Shown here: positions 1 to 8,481 of the stretch, piece after piece
How the letters are laid out: each line of letters starts with the position of its first letter
How positions within the stretch are numbered: position 1 is the stretch's first letter
Source of the DNA: Bacteroidota bacterium
Lineage (GTDB): Bacteria > Bacteroidota > Bacteroidia > Chitinophagales > Chitinophagaceae
Assembly (NCBI GenBank): GCA_029555415.1
Contig: JAKPSI010000042.1
Span: 1 to 64,000, forward strand
Length of the DNA: 64,000 nucleotides
Direction of reading: 5' to 3'
Translations under genes and position numbers: made by a program
The notes under the pieces: generated by a model
Seen by the model: the letters and a program-made list of their open reading frames with translations, nothing else
What the model was told of the DNA's origin: nothing
Databases searched by the model: none

Positions 1-6
1 CAAGGA

Positions 7-480
7 TCAGAAGGAGCTGAGGTCAATGATCTGTTGGAGATATACCTGATCCGTTTCATCGAATGTACTGAGTTCGGTGCTGTCCACATCCAGTACGCCC
101 TTCACGATACCTTGATGGATCAGGGGGATAACGATCTCTGAGCGGGAGAGACTGGAACAGGCGATATGGCCCGGGAATTTTTCGACGTCGGGTACGATAA
201 GTGTTTTGGCTTCCGCCCAGCTGGCACCGCATACCCCACGTCCCTTACGGATACGTGTACAGGCAACAGGTCCCTGAAAAGGTCCGAGTACGAGTTCGTC
301 TTCCTTCACCAGATAAAAGCCTACCCAGAGCCAGCCGAACTGTTCTTTCAGTGCGCCGCAGATATTAGCCAAATTGGCGATCAGGTCCGTTTCGCCTTCC
401 AGGATCGCTTTGATCTGAGGGACCAAAGTTTCATACTGTTCTTGTTTGGTACCCTTGATGATATGTAGGTCTTCTGCCAT
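7..480 (-). CDS. msrC: Free methionine-R-sulfoxide reductase (GAF-domain fRMsr)
   Basis: Cytoplasmic enzyme that reduces free (not protein-bound) methionine-R-sulfoxide, part of oxidative damage repair. The 157 residues form a single GAF domain. Cys74, Cys84 and Cys108 (in VACT, GVCG and HIACSS) correspond, with a constant offset of ten, to Cys84/94/118 of the E. coli enzyme, so the redox cysteines are intact. The ATG is followed upstream by a -7 type box only 4 nt away, suggesting a very short or absent 5' UTR. The family assignment is strong; substrate specificity is inferred from family knowledge. Confidence 0.9.
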   Translation of the reverse strand: MAEDLHIIKGTKQEQYETLVPQIKAILEGETDLIANLANICGALKEQFGWLWVGFYLVKEDELVLGPFQGPVACTRIRKGRGVCGASWAEAKTLIVPDVEKFPGHIACSSLSRSEIVIPLIHQGIVKGVLDVDSTELSTFDETDQVYLQQIIDLSSF

Positions 481-484
481 CCTT

Positions 485-492
485 CAAAGATA
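485..492 (-). promoter_or_regulatory. Putative -7 box (TATCTTTG) of the msrC promoter
   Basis: Read on the minus strand the bases are TATCTTTG, an exact match to the Bacteroidota -7 consensus TAnnTTTG. The box ends 4 nt before the msrC ATG, so the transcript would be leaderless or nearly so. I found no convincing TTTG -33 element at the right distance, so this is a partial promoter match. Confidence 0.4.
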
Positions 493-523
493 ATTGATAG
501 CTGATAATTGAGAATTGATAATG
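490..523. repeat. Degenerate short-period repeat, family D (GATAATTG/GATAATGG type)
   Basis: Imperfect tandem units of the type GATAATTGA lie immediately upstream of msrC. Related arrays occur at 51199-51232 and, in the other orientation, at 40081-40120; units such as GATAATGGATAAATG are shared. No coding capacity is apparent. Confidence 0.6.
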
Positions 524-562
524 AAAAGGCCGCTCCGGGAACATATTCCTGAACGGCCTTTT
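524..562. terminator. Bidirectional hairpin terminator
   Basis: AAAAGGCCG at 524-532 pairs with CGGCCTTTT at 554-562, and the interior GGGAA/TTCC extends the stem. The flanking A and T runs make it usable in either direction. On the minus strand it would terminate transcripts entering msrC from the outer-membrane protein gene at 593-1321. Confidence 0.6.
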
Positions 563-566
563 AACT

Positions 567-600
567 ATTATCTTTTACCTCTAACCTTTTACCTAAAACC
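567..600. repeat. Degenerate short-period repeat, family C (GGTAAAA type)
   Basis: On the minus strand the sequence is built from GGTAAAAG / GGTTAGAG units. It overlaps the last two sense codons and the TAG stop of the beta-barrel gene (stop at 593-595). The second copy in the window is at 56775-56820. Confidence 0.6.
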
Positions 601-1321
601 TGATCCCTAAACAAAGTCCCGTCCTTATGCCTGCCCAGGGCCCTTTAAGTGTCATGGTGGCACCGGATGAATTCACGGTGATGGTTTTGTCAGTCAGTGG
701 GATGTCGATATTGTCGAGCTGATCTCGGATATCATTCTGCTCATTGGTACTGAGCGGGATCGAACTGGTACCCGCGATGCTGCCATTGCCATTGCCATAA
801 TGCGGTCCAATGAACCAGAAATCCAGGCAAACCACTTTCGCAATGCGCCATTGTGCGCCGAAAAGGAGTCCGCCGGTATTGCTGGTGAGACTGCCGCCGA
901 GACCGATCGTGCGTTCATTGCCGGGTGAGTCCTCGATGGTGAATTGCATGTTCTTCACCGTGTATTTGGAGTAACGATAGAACGGAGCTATATAGAAGCC
1001 GCGTCCGCGTCCTCTCTTACTCAGATAAAAACGGAATTCAGGCGTGATGGCGGTATTGGACATCTCCAGATTGTTCATTGTATTGATCACATCCGGATCA
1101 GTGATGTTGGCTTTATCGATGATCTTGTCCTTCAGCGGCAGTTTGCCGTTGGGCATGGTCCGGTATGCTAACGCGAATGAGAATTTCCGGGTCAGCACTC
1201 TTTCGTACTGGATCGAATACGTATTGATGGCTACACCGGGAAGGTTCAGCTTGATCATGTTCTGTGCTGATGCCTGCAGCGTAATAAGCAACAGGGGAAG
1301 AACGAGGTGGCGTGCTTTCAT
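593..1321 (-). CDS. Secreted outer-membrane beta-barrel protein (DUF3575-like)
   Basis: 242 residues. A signal peptide ends around residue 19 (LQASAQ). The remainder has alternating hydrophobic/polar strands, with aromatic strand ends such as QYERVLTRKFSFALAYR, EFRFYLSK and GFYIAPFYRYSKY, and the chain ends in phenylalanine (GIRF) as outer-membrane barrels do. It resembles the Bacteroidota DUF3575 barrels; this is a judgement by eye and no function is known. The TAG stop lies inside a family C repeat. It is followed on the minus strand by msrC beyond a hairpin. Confidence 0.7.
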   Translation of the reverse strand: MKARHLVLPLLLITLQASAQNMIKLNLPGVAINTYSIQYERVLTRKFSFALAYRTMPNGKLPLKDKIIDKANITDPDVINTMNNLEMSNTAITPEFRFYLSKRGRGRGFYIAPFYRYSKYTVKNMQFTIEDSPGNERTIGLGGSLTSNTGGLLFGAQWRIAKVVCLDFWFIGPHYGNGNGSIAGTSSIPLSTNEQNDIRDQLDNIDIPLTDKTITVNSSGATMTLKGPWAGIRTGLCLGIRF

Positions 1322-1449
1322 GTCTGATGAGTTGAAGTGAATTGAAAAAGATCTGCTGTAAAGCTAATGTAAACATTATTGGTTCGCCAGTTTAAGATAT
1401 AGGGGTTTCAGCTTAATTGGCCTTAATCCGTACATTTCCTGGATGAATG

Positions 1450-2355
1450 TTAGCGCTTTGCCGGCCAAATAGGAACTGTTGGGGCGGGGCGATCAGCGCA
1501 TTTTATCAGGAAACCAAACGCGTTCCCGGTCTGCATGCCTGATATATTGTTTGCATGGAACCCCCGTTTGTATTTCAATTCGATCTGGTTGAACATCACT
1601 GTCGGGTCATAATAAGTGATGTCGCAGTAAGGTTCTTTTTTTTCATCTGCCCAGCGGTTGCGGAAGAATAAACGGATGGGACTTACATGGTGGCCGGGAT
1701 GGTGTGGTCCGCCGATCAGTTTTTCCGGTGCATGTACATGAATGATCCAATCGTCAACAGGGAACAGGTCTTTCAATCCGCCCACTTCCAGAAAGCTAAC
1801 GCCAAATGCCGAACAACCGGCGCCGCCACCATTAAGCGGTTGATTGCTGCCATTGTAAAGTTTATCATACCCTTTTTCCTGATACTCCTGCAGGTATTGC
1901 CAAAGCCTTGCGAACACTTCCTGACTCAATTCATATTTTACGAATGCGATATCACCGGTTTTGCAGCGTTGCAGCATGGCCGGCATATTCTCTTCCGATC
2001 CCTGCATCTTTCCGGGGATCGTATCCAGGAAGATGCCTAGACCATAGCCTTTGGATACCACAAGTTTCGTCATGTATTTTTTCGATGCGGCGATCGTTCC
2101 GACCAGCGCATAATGTGTGCTGTCCTTTAATTCCACCAGTACATGCCCGATGCTGTGTTTTTGTTTCCCATAACGATCATGGATCAGTGAATTCCGGAGA
2201 TAACTCATCACCAGTTTTCGGGGAGAACTCCAGTTGATGGCCCTGGGTGGCGGGATCGTATAGATCGTCAGTGACTGTGCTGTGCCTTCTTGCCGGAAGA
2301 ACAACATGCACATCGGGAATAGAGCTGGCAGTATACAGTTAGTGGTTCTGGACAT
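1450..2355 (-). CDS. Secreted protein of unknown function, possible papain-fold hydrolase
   Basis: Unrecognised. I chose the ATG giving MSRTTNC, because a hydrophobic signal-like segment follows and the only longer alternative uses GTG with an implausible N-terminus. About 300 residues. A histidine lies in SIGHVLVEL and a cysteine in GGAGCSAFG. A well-spaced His and a Cys after a glycine-rich turn are reminiscent of permuted papain-like (YiiX/NlpC type) hydrolases, but this is a weak impression. Aromatic, charged C-terminal half. Divergent from the DUF4239 gene at 2521. Confidence 0.6.
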   Translation of the reverse strand: MSRTTNCILPALFPMCMLFFRQEGTAQSLTIYTIPPPRAINWSSPRKLVMSYLRNSLIHDRYGKQKHSIGHVLVELKDSTHYALVGTIAASKKYMTKLVVSKGYGLGIFLDTIPGKMQGSEENMPAMLQRCKTGDIAFVKYELSQEVFARLWQYLQEYQEKGYDKLYNGSNQPLNGGGAGCSAFGVSFLEVGGLKDLFPVDDWIIHVHAPEKLIGGPHHPGHHVSPIRLFFRNRWADEKKEPYCDITYYDPTVMFNQIELKYKRGFHANNISGMQTGNAFGFLIKCADRPAPTVPIWPAKR

Positions 2356-2520
2356 CTGATCGACTAAGTTATCCGGATTCCCCCTTTCATATGAATGATT
2401 ATGGTCATATAAAAAGCTTAGCCAGATCACAGGAAAGTGAAACTATTCCCGGTCCCTTCTTGTCCTGGCGGTTCTATTCCTCCCGAATTCATTATTTTAG
2501 ACTGACCAATCACTGCCTGT

Positions 2521-3318
2521 ATGATACAAATGCCTTCTTTATTATCGATCCTGCACGAACTGCCGGATTATGGTATCTCCATATTTCTTTTCGCCCTGAT
2601 CCTGCTGTTTTATATCATTGGATCCAGAGTAGGCAAATGGCAAAAGAAGGTGAACCCCGAAGGGAAATCTGAAGGGGTAGGCCCTTTGGAAGGAGCATTG
2701 CTGGGTTTACTGTCGCTGATGCTTTCGTTTACATTCAGCTCAGCGAACTCAAGATATGAATCCAGGAATGCACTCATCGCGGATGAAGCGAATGAGATCA
2801 GTACGGCCGTTTCGCGGTCCGATCTGTATCCCGACAGCATCAGGATATTGTACCAGAAGGACCTGAAGAATTATGTAGATGCCCGGATCAGGTATTATGA
2901 AGCGGCCAATGATGAAAAGAAGGTTCAAGGGGCGCTGAAAGAATCAAAAAAGATCATACACGATGTTTGGCAAAGGACTGCAGATCTCTCACGCCCCACC
3001 ACTTCATCCATGCCTCATTCACTCATGATCGCAACGGTCAATAAATTATCCGATCTCATTTCAGCCAGAGAGGTCGCCAGGATCAAACGCGTACCTGATC
3101 TCATCATCTGGTTGCTCATCTCCCTGAGTCTTTTGGGCAGTTTCATCATCGGCTATGCGCGCAAGGAAAGAAAGAAGGACTGGATCATCATCGGGATCTA
3201 TACGATCATGAATGTGGCGACCATCTTCACGATCCTCGATCTTGACCGGCCATTCAGTGGCGTCATCAAGACGGATTCGATCCATGCAAAGATGATCACT
3301 TTGCGTGAGCTCTTCTGA
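2521..3318 (+). CDS. Inner-membrane protein, DUF4239/bestrophin-like domain
   Basis: 265 residues with two hydrophobic segments at the N-terminus (about 13-33 and 60-75), a soluble helical middle (about 80-195), and two C-terminal membrane segments (about 197-217 and 226-243). The motif LLSLMLSFTFSSANSRYESR followed by LIADEANEIST is the hallmark of DUF4239, a bestrophin-like family of unknown substrate. It is convergent with the Ig-repeat gene across about 55 nt. A second ATG three codons later is an alternative start. Confidence 0.75.
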   Translation: MIQMPSLLSILHELPDYGISIFLFALILLFYIIGSRVGKWQKKVNPEGKSEGVGPLEGALLGLLSLMLSFTFSSANSRYESRNALIADEANEISTAVSRSDLYPDSIRILYQKDLKNYVDARIRYYEAANDEKKVQGALKESKKIIHDVWQRTADLSRPTTSSMPHSLMIATVNKLSDLISAREVARIKRVPDLIIWLLISLSLLGSFIIGYARKERKKDWIIIGIYTIMNVATIFTILDLDRPFSGVIKTDSIHAKMITLRELF

Positions 3319-3373
3319 ATGTAAACCCTGTCATATCTGCACTTGTGGCTTTTAGCAGAAGCTTGCATCCTCC

Positions 3374-6300
3374 CTATTGCTTCAGGAACTTGAAATCAGC
3401 ATCAGTCTGGCTTCCATTGAAGCGGATGATATACAATCCCGCAGGGAGTCTGGAAATATCAATGACCTTCTCTGATCTCAGTGCATTTGCCGGATAGCTT
3501 CCCTGATACATCTGATGCCCCGTGATGTCCGTAATGATAACCTGCAGGGCCGGATGGTTCTGTCCCAGTTTCAGGTGCAGGACATTATTTGCCGGTACCG
3601 GGTATAATGTTAAATAGGAAAGATGCCTGTCCGCGTTACCACCCGGGTTACCCGGTAATCCTGTCGCCACCTGTCCGCTGATGGTGATCAGCAGCGAATC
3701 CATGATCGTGGACACATCCAGAGAGACCGCTTTCGCATATACGGTCCCGTTGGTCAATGCCGTGACCAGTCCGCCTGCATTGACCGATGCGGTGCCGGTG
3801 CCCGGTACAATGCTCCATGCTACTGCAGGGTTGCTGGCATTACCAGGCGTAACGGTGGCGATCATTTGTAACGTTCCACCATTGGTGGTGATCGTGGAGG
3901 CAACACTGCCTTGTGTCGTAACGGTCATGCCCGTCACATGGATCACCTGATTGGTGATCGTGATGAGCAATGAATCTTTTACTGCTGTATTGGCAACGGA
4001 AACGGCTTTCGCATATACGGTACCGTTGGTTTGTGCGGTAACGAGTCCGCCTGCGGTGATCGTGGCAGTGCCGGTTACCGGAACGATGCTCCAGGTAACA
4101 GCTGTATTGCTGGCATTGGCAGGAGTGATCGTGGCGACCATTTGCAAAGTGCCATGATCCGTGCCGATCTGCGCCGGTACACCGCCTTGTGTGGCAACGG
4201 TGAGTCCGGTTACAGCCACTACCTGTCCGCTGATCGTGATCAGTAATGAATCTTTTTTGGTTGGATTGGAAACTGAAACCGCTTTCGCATATACGGTACC
4301 ATTTGTTTGAGCGGTCACGAGTCCTGCGCCGGAGATCGTTGCAGTGCCGGTGACCGGTACGATACTCCAGGTTACTGAAGTATTGCTGGCATTGGCAGGC
4401 GTAATGGTCGCCACCATTTGCAGCGTACCGCCGTTGGTCGTGATCGTGGCAGGAGCGCCACCCTGTACGGTAACGGTTACACCGGTCACAGGTACTGGCT
4501 GGTTGGATATCGTAATGGTGATGGAATCATAGAGGAGCGGATTCTCCACGGAAAATGCTCTGGCTTCTACGGTACCATTGCTGACCGCCGTTACAAGTCC
4601 GCTGTTGCTGATCGTAGCATTTCCGGTCACAGGGGTTATATTCCATGTCACATTCTGGTTGGAATTGGCAGGGCTAACAGTGGCAACCAGCTGAAGCGTT
4701 CCGCCAACTGTAGTAATGGTTGCCGGCACATTCCCTTGTGTAGTGACAACGACCGCATGGACCGGCACTGTGGATTGACCGCTGATCGTGATCTGCAGGG
4801 TGTCCTTCACAGTGGGATCCGCCTGTGCCACAGCGATCGCGGAAACCGTACCATTTGAAACAGCGGTGACCAATCCGGCATTGCTGATCGTTGCGGAACC
4901 GGTGCCGGGTAATACGCTCCAGGTCACGGCCTGACTGGCTGTGGCGGGATTGACCGTGGCAATGAGTTGCAATGTACCGCCCGCAGTTGTGATCGTAGCG
5001 GGGACTCCGCCTTGTGTCGTGATGTCCACATTGAACAAGCCACCCGGAGTAATGTTTTGCGCGTAGCCTTTATAAACACCGTTCCTGCTTTCATACCATG
5101 CGGCAACGGCCTGACGATCCGCCAGTGCCGTGAAACAGAATCTTCCTTTGGGTGTACTGCCACCCGCTGTTGTGGAACTGAGTTCGATCCGGGTGGGTGT
5201 CCACACGAATGCGCCATTACCGTCCAAACGCGTTGCATATAATTTATTGGCTGCGTCCTCGGTCATGAAGACCGGCGCGTCCTGAATGAGATTGAGTTCA
5301 CCTACCTGATTGTCGAAATTCGCGGAGATGGGGTAGATGTTCATCGCGTTGTTGCCGAAATTGCGGGTGCCATCTGATTTGCTGAATTTCTGTACATAAA
5401 CGCCGTATTGATTCTGGTTGGTATTGCTGAATGAACAAACAGACCATACATATGCGGAGCCCGGCTTGATGGCGATACTGGTATTCTGCTGATACGGATC
5501 ATTGGTCGAAGTGGCCGTACTGAAATTGGAACCGTTATTTCCATAAGGCAGCGTGCCATCCGGGTTGATCCTTTGCAGGTAAGAATTAAAACGGAATCCA
5601 ACACTGCTGAAATAACCGCAGTAGCTGGTGTCGTTCTCGGATGTAACGGAATAATAACGGGCGGCGGAAGTGGTCTCTGTGCCGATCTGTACCGGTGCTG
5701 CCCAGGACGAAGTGCCGTCATTATTGAATCGTTGCGAGTACATGGTAGAAGAAATGCCGGTGCCTCTCTTCTGAAAGATCAGATTGAAAGCGCCATTCAG
5801 GTTCGGAACGATCTGTCCGCGTGTTGTCAGTGTAGTGCCGACCTTCACAACAACCGGGCTGGCCCATGCCTTTACACCCAGTAAATTGATCTTTTGGAGA
5901 TTCAGGGTATTGGTTGTGGATTCATTCCATGAAACCGCAACTTCTCCGTTGCTGAGAGCCGCAGGCCAGGGTGCCAGGCCTTCTCCCAGCACAACACCAT
6001 CAGGTCCCCATAAGAAGGCGCCGGCGGTGGAGATCTTATACACGACCGCACTGTAAGAAGAGGATCCGTTGCGCTGGTCCTGAAACCCGATGATGAGATT
6101 ATCGTTCGCATCCTTACATACACTGAAAACGAAAGTGGCAGTTCCCGAAGGTTTATTACTCACCAGCATGCCATCAGGCCCCAGCATTTTAATGCCATCC
6201 GGTGAAATGAGCTGCGCACGCATATCATAGTTCCCCGCATTCTGATGGTAAAAAGCGATCCAGGTATAACCTGAACTGGTGGTGACCGCCTGCATGTCGG

Positions 6301-6409
6301 CCATGGGTACGGTCGCGACTTCCAGATTCACGGATGTGTTGGGATTCCATTGGGCGCTGGCTGCAAAGAATAGTAAAATACCAGCAAAGAGTGATCCGGT
6401 CTTTCTCAT
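3374..6409 (-). CDS. Large secreted protein with Ig-like (BIG2) repeats and T9SS sorting domain
   Basis: 1011 residues. The signal peptide ends around FAASAQ (residue 19). Residues 20-450 are a beta-rich domain with repeated N/S/G-rich, WDG-like turns. Residues about 455-925 hold five tandem Ig-like units of about 92 residues, each with GGTLQ(M/L)ATV.P, VTWSI.P, GLVTA.(T/S)NGTV and D(S/T)LLITIS. The C-terminal roughly 85 residues (YPVPANNVLHL to ISRLPAGLYIIRF) are a type A type IX secretion sorting domain, so the protein is probably exported through the outer membrane and attached to the cell surface. The repeat DNA (about 3660-5035) is strongly homogenised, especially units 3 to 5. Function unknown; adhesin-like or matrix role is inference. 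Confidence 0.85.
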   Translation of the reverse strand: MRKTGSLFAGILLFFAASAQWNPNTSVNLEVATVPMADMQAVTTSSGYTWIAFYHQNAGNYDMRAQLISPDGIKMLGPDGMLVSNKPSGTATFVFSVCKDANDNLIIGFQDQRNGSSSYSAVVYKISTAGAFLWGPDGVVLGEGLAPWPAALSNGEVAVSWNESTTNTLNLQKINLLGVKAWASPVVVKVGTTLTTRGQIVPNLNGAFNLIFQKRGTGISSTMYSQRFNNDGTSSWAAPVQIGTETTSAARYYSVTSENDTSYCGYFSSVGFRFNSYLQRINPDGTLPYGNNGSNFSTATSTNDPYQQNTSIAIKPGSAYVWSVCSFSNTNQNQYGVYVQKFSKSDGTRNFGNNAMNIYPISANFDNQVGELNLIQDAPVFMTEDAANKLYATRLDGNGAFVWTPTRIELSSTTAGGSTPKGRFCFTALADRQAVAAWYESRNGVYKGYAQNITPGGLFNVDITTQGGVPATITTAGGTLQLIATVNPATASQAVTWSVLPGTGSATISNAGLVTAVSNGTVSAIAVAQADPTVKDTLQITISGQSTVPVHAVVVTTQGNVPATITTVGGTLQLVATVSPANSNQNVTWNITPVTGNATISNSGLVTAVSNGTVEARAFSVENPLLYDSITITISNQPVPVTGVTVTVQGGAPATITTNGGTLQMVATITPANASNTSVTWSIVPVTGTATISGAGLVTAQTNGTVYAKAVSVSNPTKKDSLLITISGQVVAVTGLTVATQGGVPAQIGTDHGTLQMVATITPANASNTAVTWSIVPVTGTATITAGGLVTAQTNGTVYAKAVSVANTAVKDSLLITITNQVIHVTGMTVTTQGSVASTITTNGGTLQMIATVTPGNASNPAVAWSIVPGTGTASVNAGGLVTALTNGTVYAKAVSLDVSTIMDSLLITISGQVATGLPGNPGGNADRHLSYLTLYPVPANNVLHLKLGQNHPALQVIITDITGHQMYQGSYPANALRSEKVIDISRLPAGLYIIRFNGSQTDADFKFLKQ

Positions 6410-6484
6410 GCGTTGATGTTTTGGGGGAGTGCTAAAGATAATGTTTTAACACTGGATTTCAGACCAGATGAAAACCGGGGCCTG

Positions 6485-7081
6485 TCATTTCCTGTAGCCT
6501 GCGAACCTTGTTACAAAGGCGGGACCTTGATGGAACGGGCCTTCATCCAGAACGACCTCTGTTTCAAGCGAGATCATTTTTTCAAGGGAAGCGAACGAAC
6601 GTTCTGTGTCCGCGGCAGAGATCAGCATGCTGATGTCCTTCGGACCGCCGGAATTAAAGCGAAGTTGTGAAGGGTGAAATGCTTCGAGAATAAGGATGCC
6701 TCCGGAATTCAGCGCCGAAGCTAATTTCGGATAAATGGCCTCACGAAGCGGGGCCGGTAAATGAAAGTAGATGAGTGCAATGGCATCGAAACGTGGGGTC
6801 TTCAGATCGAATGATCCGATATCCAGGACCTCGTATCGTATGCTGCAATCCTTTTCAGCGGCTAGTTGCATGGCTTTTGTCCTGCCTTCACTGCTCAGGT
6901 CCAGCGCGGTCACATCCCAACCCAAACTGGCGGCATAGACCGCATCACGGCCTTCGCCGGCGCCGGGGACGAAGAGTTTTCCCGGCTTCAATTTTCCGAT
7001 CTGTTCTTTGAAGAAAGCGTTCGGCTCTTTCCCGTATGCATATGCTTCATTTCGGTAGCGGTCATTCCAGAACTGTGACAT
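6485..7081 (-). CDS. Class I SAM-dependent methyltransferase (TehB/UbiE-like)
   Basis: 198 residues. The opening MSQFWNDRY and the SAM-binding motif LFVPGAGEGRDAVYAASLG are followed by ALDLSSEG (acidic loop binding the SAM ribose) and the post-I region. The arrangement is like small TehB/thiopurine-type methyltransferases; the substrate cannot be told from the sequence. It starts 6 nt from the divergent DUF1643 open frame and about 63 nt before the true DUF1643 start. Confidence 0.8.
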   Translation of the reverse strand: MSQFWNDRYRNEAYAYGKEPNAFFKEQIGKLKPGKLFVPGAGEGRDAVYAASLGWDVTALDLSSEGRTKAMQLAAEKDCSIRYEVLDIGSFDLKTPRFDAIALIYFHLPAPLREAIYPKLASALNSGGILILEAFHPSQLRFNSGGPKDISMLISAADTERSFASLEKMISLETEVVLDEGPFHQGPAFVTRFAGYRK

Positions 7082-7144
7082 GGCAACGTGTTTGGTACAA
7101 AACTACAGGATGGGTATTTTGCAGGGCATATTTATTTCTTTCTT

Positions 7145-7627
7145 ATGCTGGTAACTGATTTGGTCATCAAGCGGAACGCGGAGCTCAGCGTTTGCGGTAA
7201 ATACCGTTACCGGTTGTCACGCATCTGGGATGATAAAAAACCGCTTGTCCTGTTCATCATGCTGAATCCATCCACGGCTGATGCGGAACAGGATGATCCT
7301 ACCATCAGGCGCTGTATTGCATTCGCGAAAAACTGGGGTTATGGTGGTTTCATGACCGGTAATCTTTTTGCATTCCGGTCGGCTTCACCGGAAAAGTTAT
7401 ACCGTAAGAAAGATCCGGCAGGGGAGTTGAACGACAGGAGTCTGCTGGAAATGGCTGCGCAATGTGAGCGGGTCGTTTTTGCCTGGGGAGAACATGGTTC
7501 GTTGCATCAAGCCCATCAACGGGTCCGTGCATTGTTTCCTGATGCATGGTGTCTCGGGAAAAATAAAAGTGGCCAGCCTAAGCATCCGTTGTATATCAGG
7601 GCAGATGCAGAATTGATACAATTTTGA
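7145..7627 (+). CDS. DUF1643 family protein
   Basis: About 160 residues starting at the ATG of MLVTDLVIK; an upstream in-frame extension of 19 residues is unlikely. Recognisable DUF1643 features are YRYRLSRIWD, FIMLNPSTADAEQDDPTIRRC, GNLFAFRSASP and the terminal GKNKSGQPKHPLYI. DUF1643 proteins are widespread small proteins of unknown biochemical role. Convergent with the low-complexity gene at 7630, 2 nt apart. Confidence 0.85.
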   Translation: MLVTDLVIKRNAELSVCGKYRYRLSRIWDDKKPLVLFIMLNPSTADAEQDDPTIRRCIAFAKNWGYGGFMTGNLFAFRSASPEKLYRKKDPAGELNDRSLLEMAAQCERVVFAWGEHGSLHQAHQRVRALFPDAWCLGKNKSGQPKHPLYIRADAELIQF

Positions 7628-7629
7628 TC

Positions 7630-7989
7630 TTATTCCCCGCCGCCGCCATCTCCGCCGCCGCCATCACTTCCGCCACTGTCACCAGCGCTACTGTCAGCGC
7701 CGGAATCCCAGCTGCTGTCGCTGTTGTCAAATGACTGATCGTGATGTGTGGATGTGGAATCAGATGTGTCTGAATGCTGATGCAAGGGGTCTGAATGACC
7801 ATGTGACTGCTGATGGCCATCTTGCTGATCCTGATGAATGAGGTTGTTGTGATGGATCTGGTTATCCGTCCAGTACATGCCGGTTGAATCAATATACCCG
7901 GTACCCGTTTCGTTGTTCGAGGTCCGCTTGTTGTTACGGTTTCTCGGTGGCAGCCCAAATAAACTCCGGAGTGAATCCAGTATTGACAT
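7630..7989 (-). CDS. Small low-complexity His/Ser/Asp-rich protein
   Basis: 119 residues. A short basic N-terminus (LRSLFGLPPRNRNNKR) is followed by a run rich in H, Q, D and S, and a glycine-rich acidic tail (DGGGGDGGGGE). No fold is recognisable. The same DNA is also open in another frame, but this frame has the cleaner start and a tail typical of small Bacteroidota proteins. Metal binding through the histidines is possible but speculative. Confidence 0.55.
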   Translation of the reverse strand: MSILDSLRSLFGLPPRNRNNKRTSNNETGTGYIDSTGMYWTDNQIHHNNLIHQDQQDGHQQSHGHSDPLHQHSDTSDSTSTHHDQSFDNSDSSWDSGADSSAGDSGGSDGGGGDGGGGE

Positions 7990-8018
7990 ATCACTTTTTT
8001 TAATGTTCGTGTTCCGTA

Positions 8019-8402
8019 TCAGAAATGGCTTTTCTCTTCAGGGAGGATCGCTCTCGCTGCTGTCTGCACAGAACTGAGGTCGCCTTTGCGGGGTTCTTCA
8101 AATATAAACACGGAATCCGAAGCAGGGTAGTAGAGACGGATGCCGCGGCATTTGTTTGCGGTCTTGTATTCGTAAATGACCGATGGGCGGCCCTTGCAGG
8201 CCAGCAAGGTTGTGAGCGCTGAATTCTTATGGAACCCTTTGTTATACTTCAATCGCTTGTCGCCGAAATTATCCTTATCGCCGGTCAGTCGCAGATAAAC
8301 GTTCTGCGCTTTCTTTTCCGTCAGGCCATGCATGAATGCATTGCAGGATACGAGCAGCAACAAAATCGGGATGATCAGGTAGTATATATTCTTCGTTTTC
8401 AT
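8019..8402 (-). CDS. Small lipoprotein of unknown function
   Basis: Start taken at the ATG of MKTKNIYY, giving a lipoprotein signal peptide with lipobox LLVSC (Cys at about residue 20). The mature roughly 107 residues contain two more Cys (ACKG and KCRGI) and end KSHF. No family recognised. The open frame extends three codons upstream only with a TTG. A family A repeat lies directly upstream. Confidence 0.65.
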   Translation of the reverse strand: MKTKNIYYLIIPILLLLVSCNAFMHGLTEKKAQNVYLRLTGDKDNFGDKRLKYNKGFHKNSALTTLLACKGRPSVIYEYKTANKCRGIRLYYPASDSVFIFEEPRKGDLSSVQTAARAILPEEKSHF

Positions 8403-8404
8403 GC

Positions 8405-8441
8405 AATTCAAATTTCAGAATTTAAAATTCAAAATTCTCAG
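8405..8441. repeat. AT-rich dispersed repeat, family A (AATTTTGAATTTTGA type)
   Basis: Units of AATTCAAA / AAAATTC in tandem, immediately 5' of the lipoprotein start. The same units form the arms of elements at 20153-20241, 20601-20690, 47686-47862, 48497-48729 and 63002-63560. This copy has no obvious inverted partner. Confidence 0.6.
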
Positions 8442-8481
8442 ATTTTTCTATAGGCACTGGTGATCATCTGCATTTCAGAGG

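Noticed and set aside
3681-5884. Several overlapping open frames on the plus strand opposite the Ig-repeat gene
   Set aside because: They are shadows of the repeated coding sequence, with low-complexity V/T/A composition and no signals.
7596-7994. Alternative 132-residue frame over the His-rich gene
   Set aside because: It overlaps the DUF1643 3' end and has no sensible start; the His-rich frame has a better start and tail.
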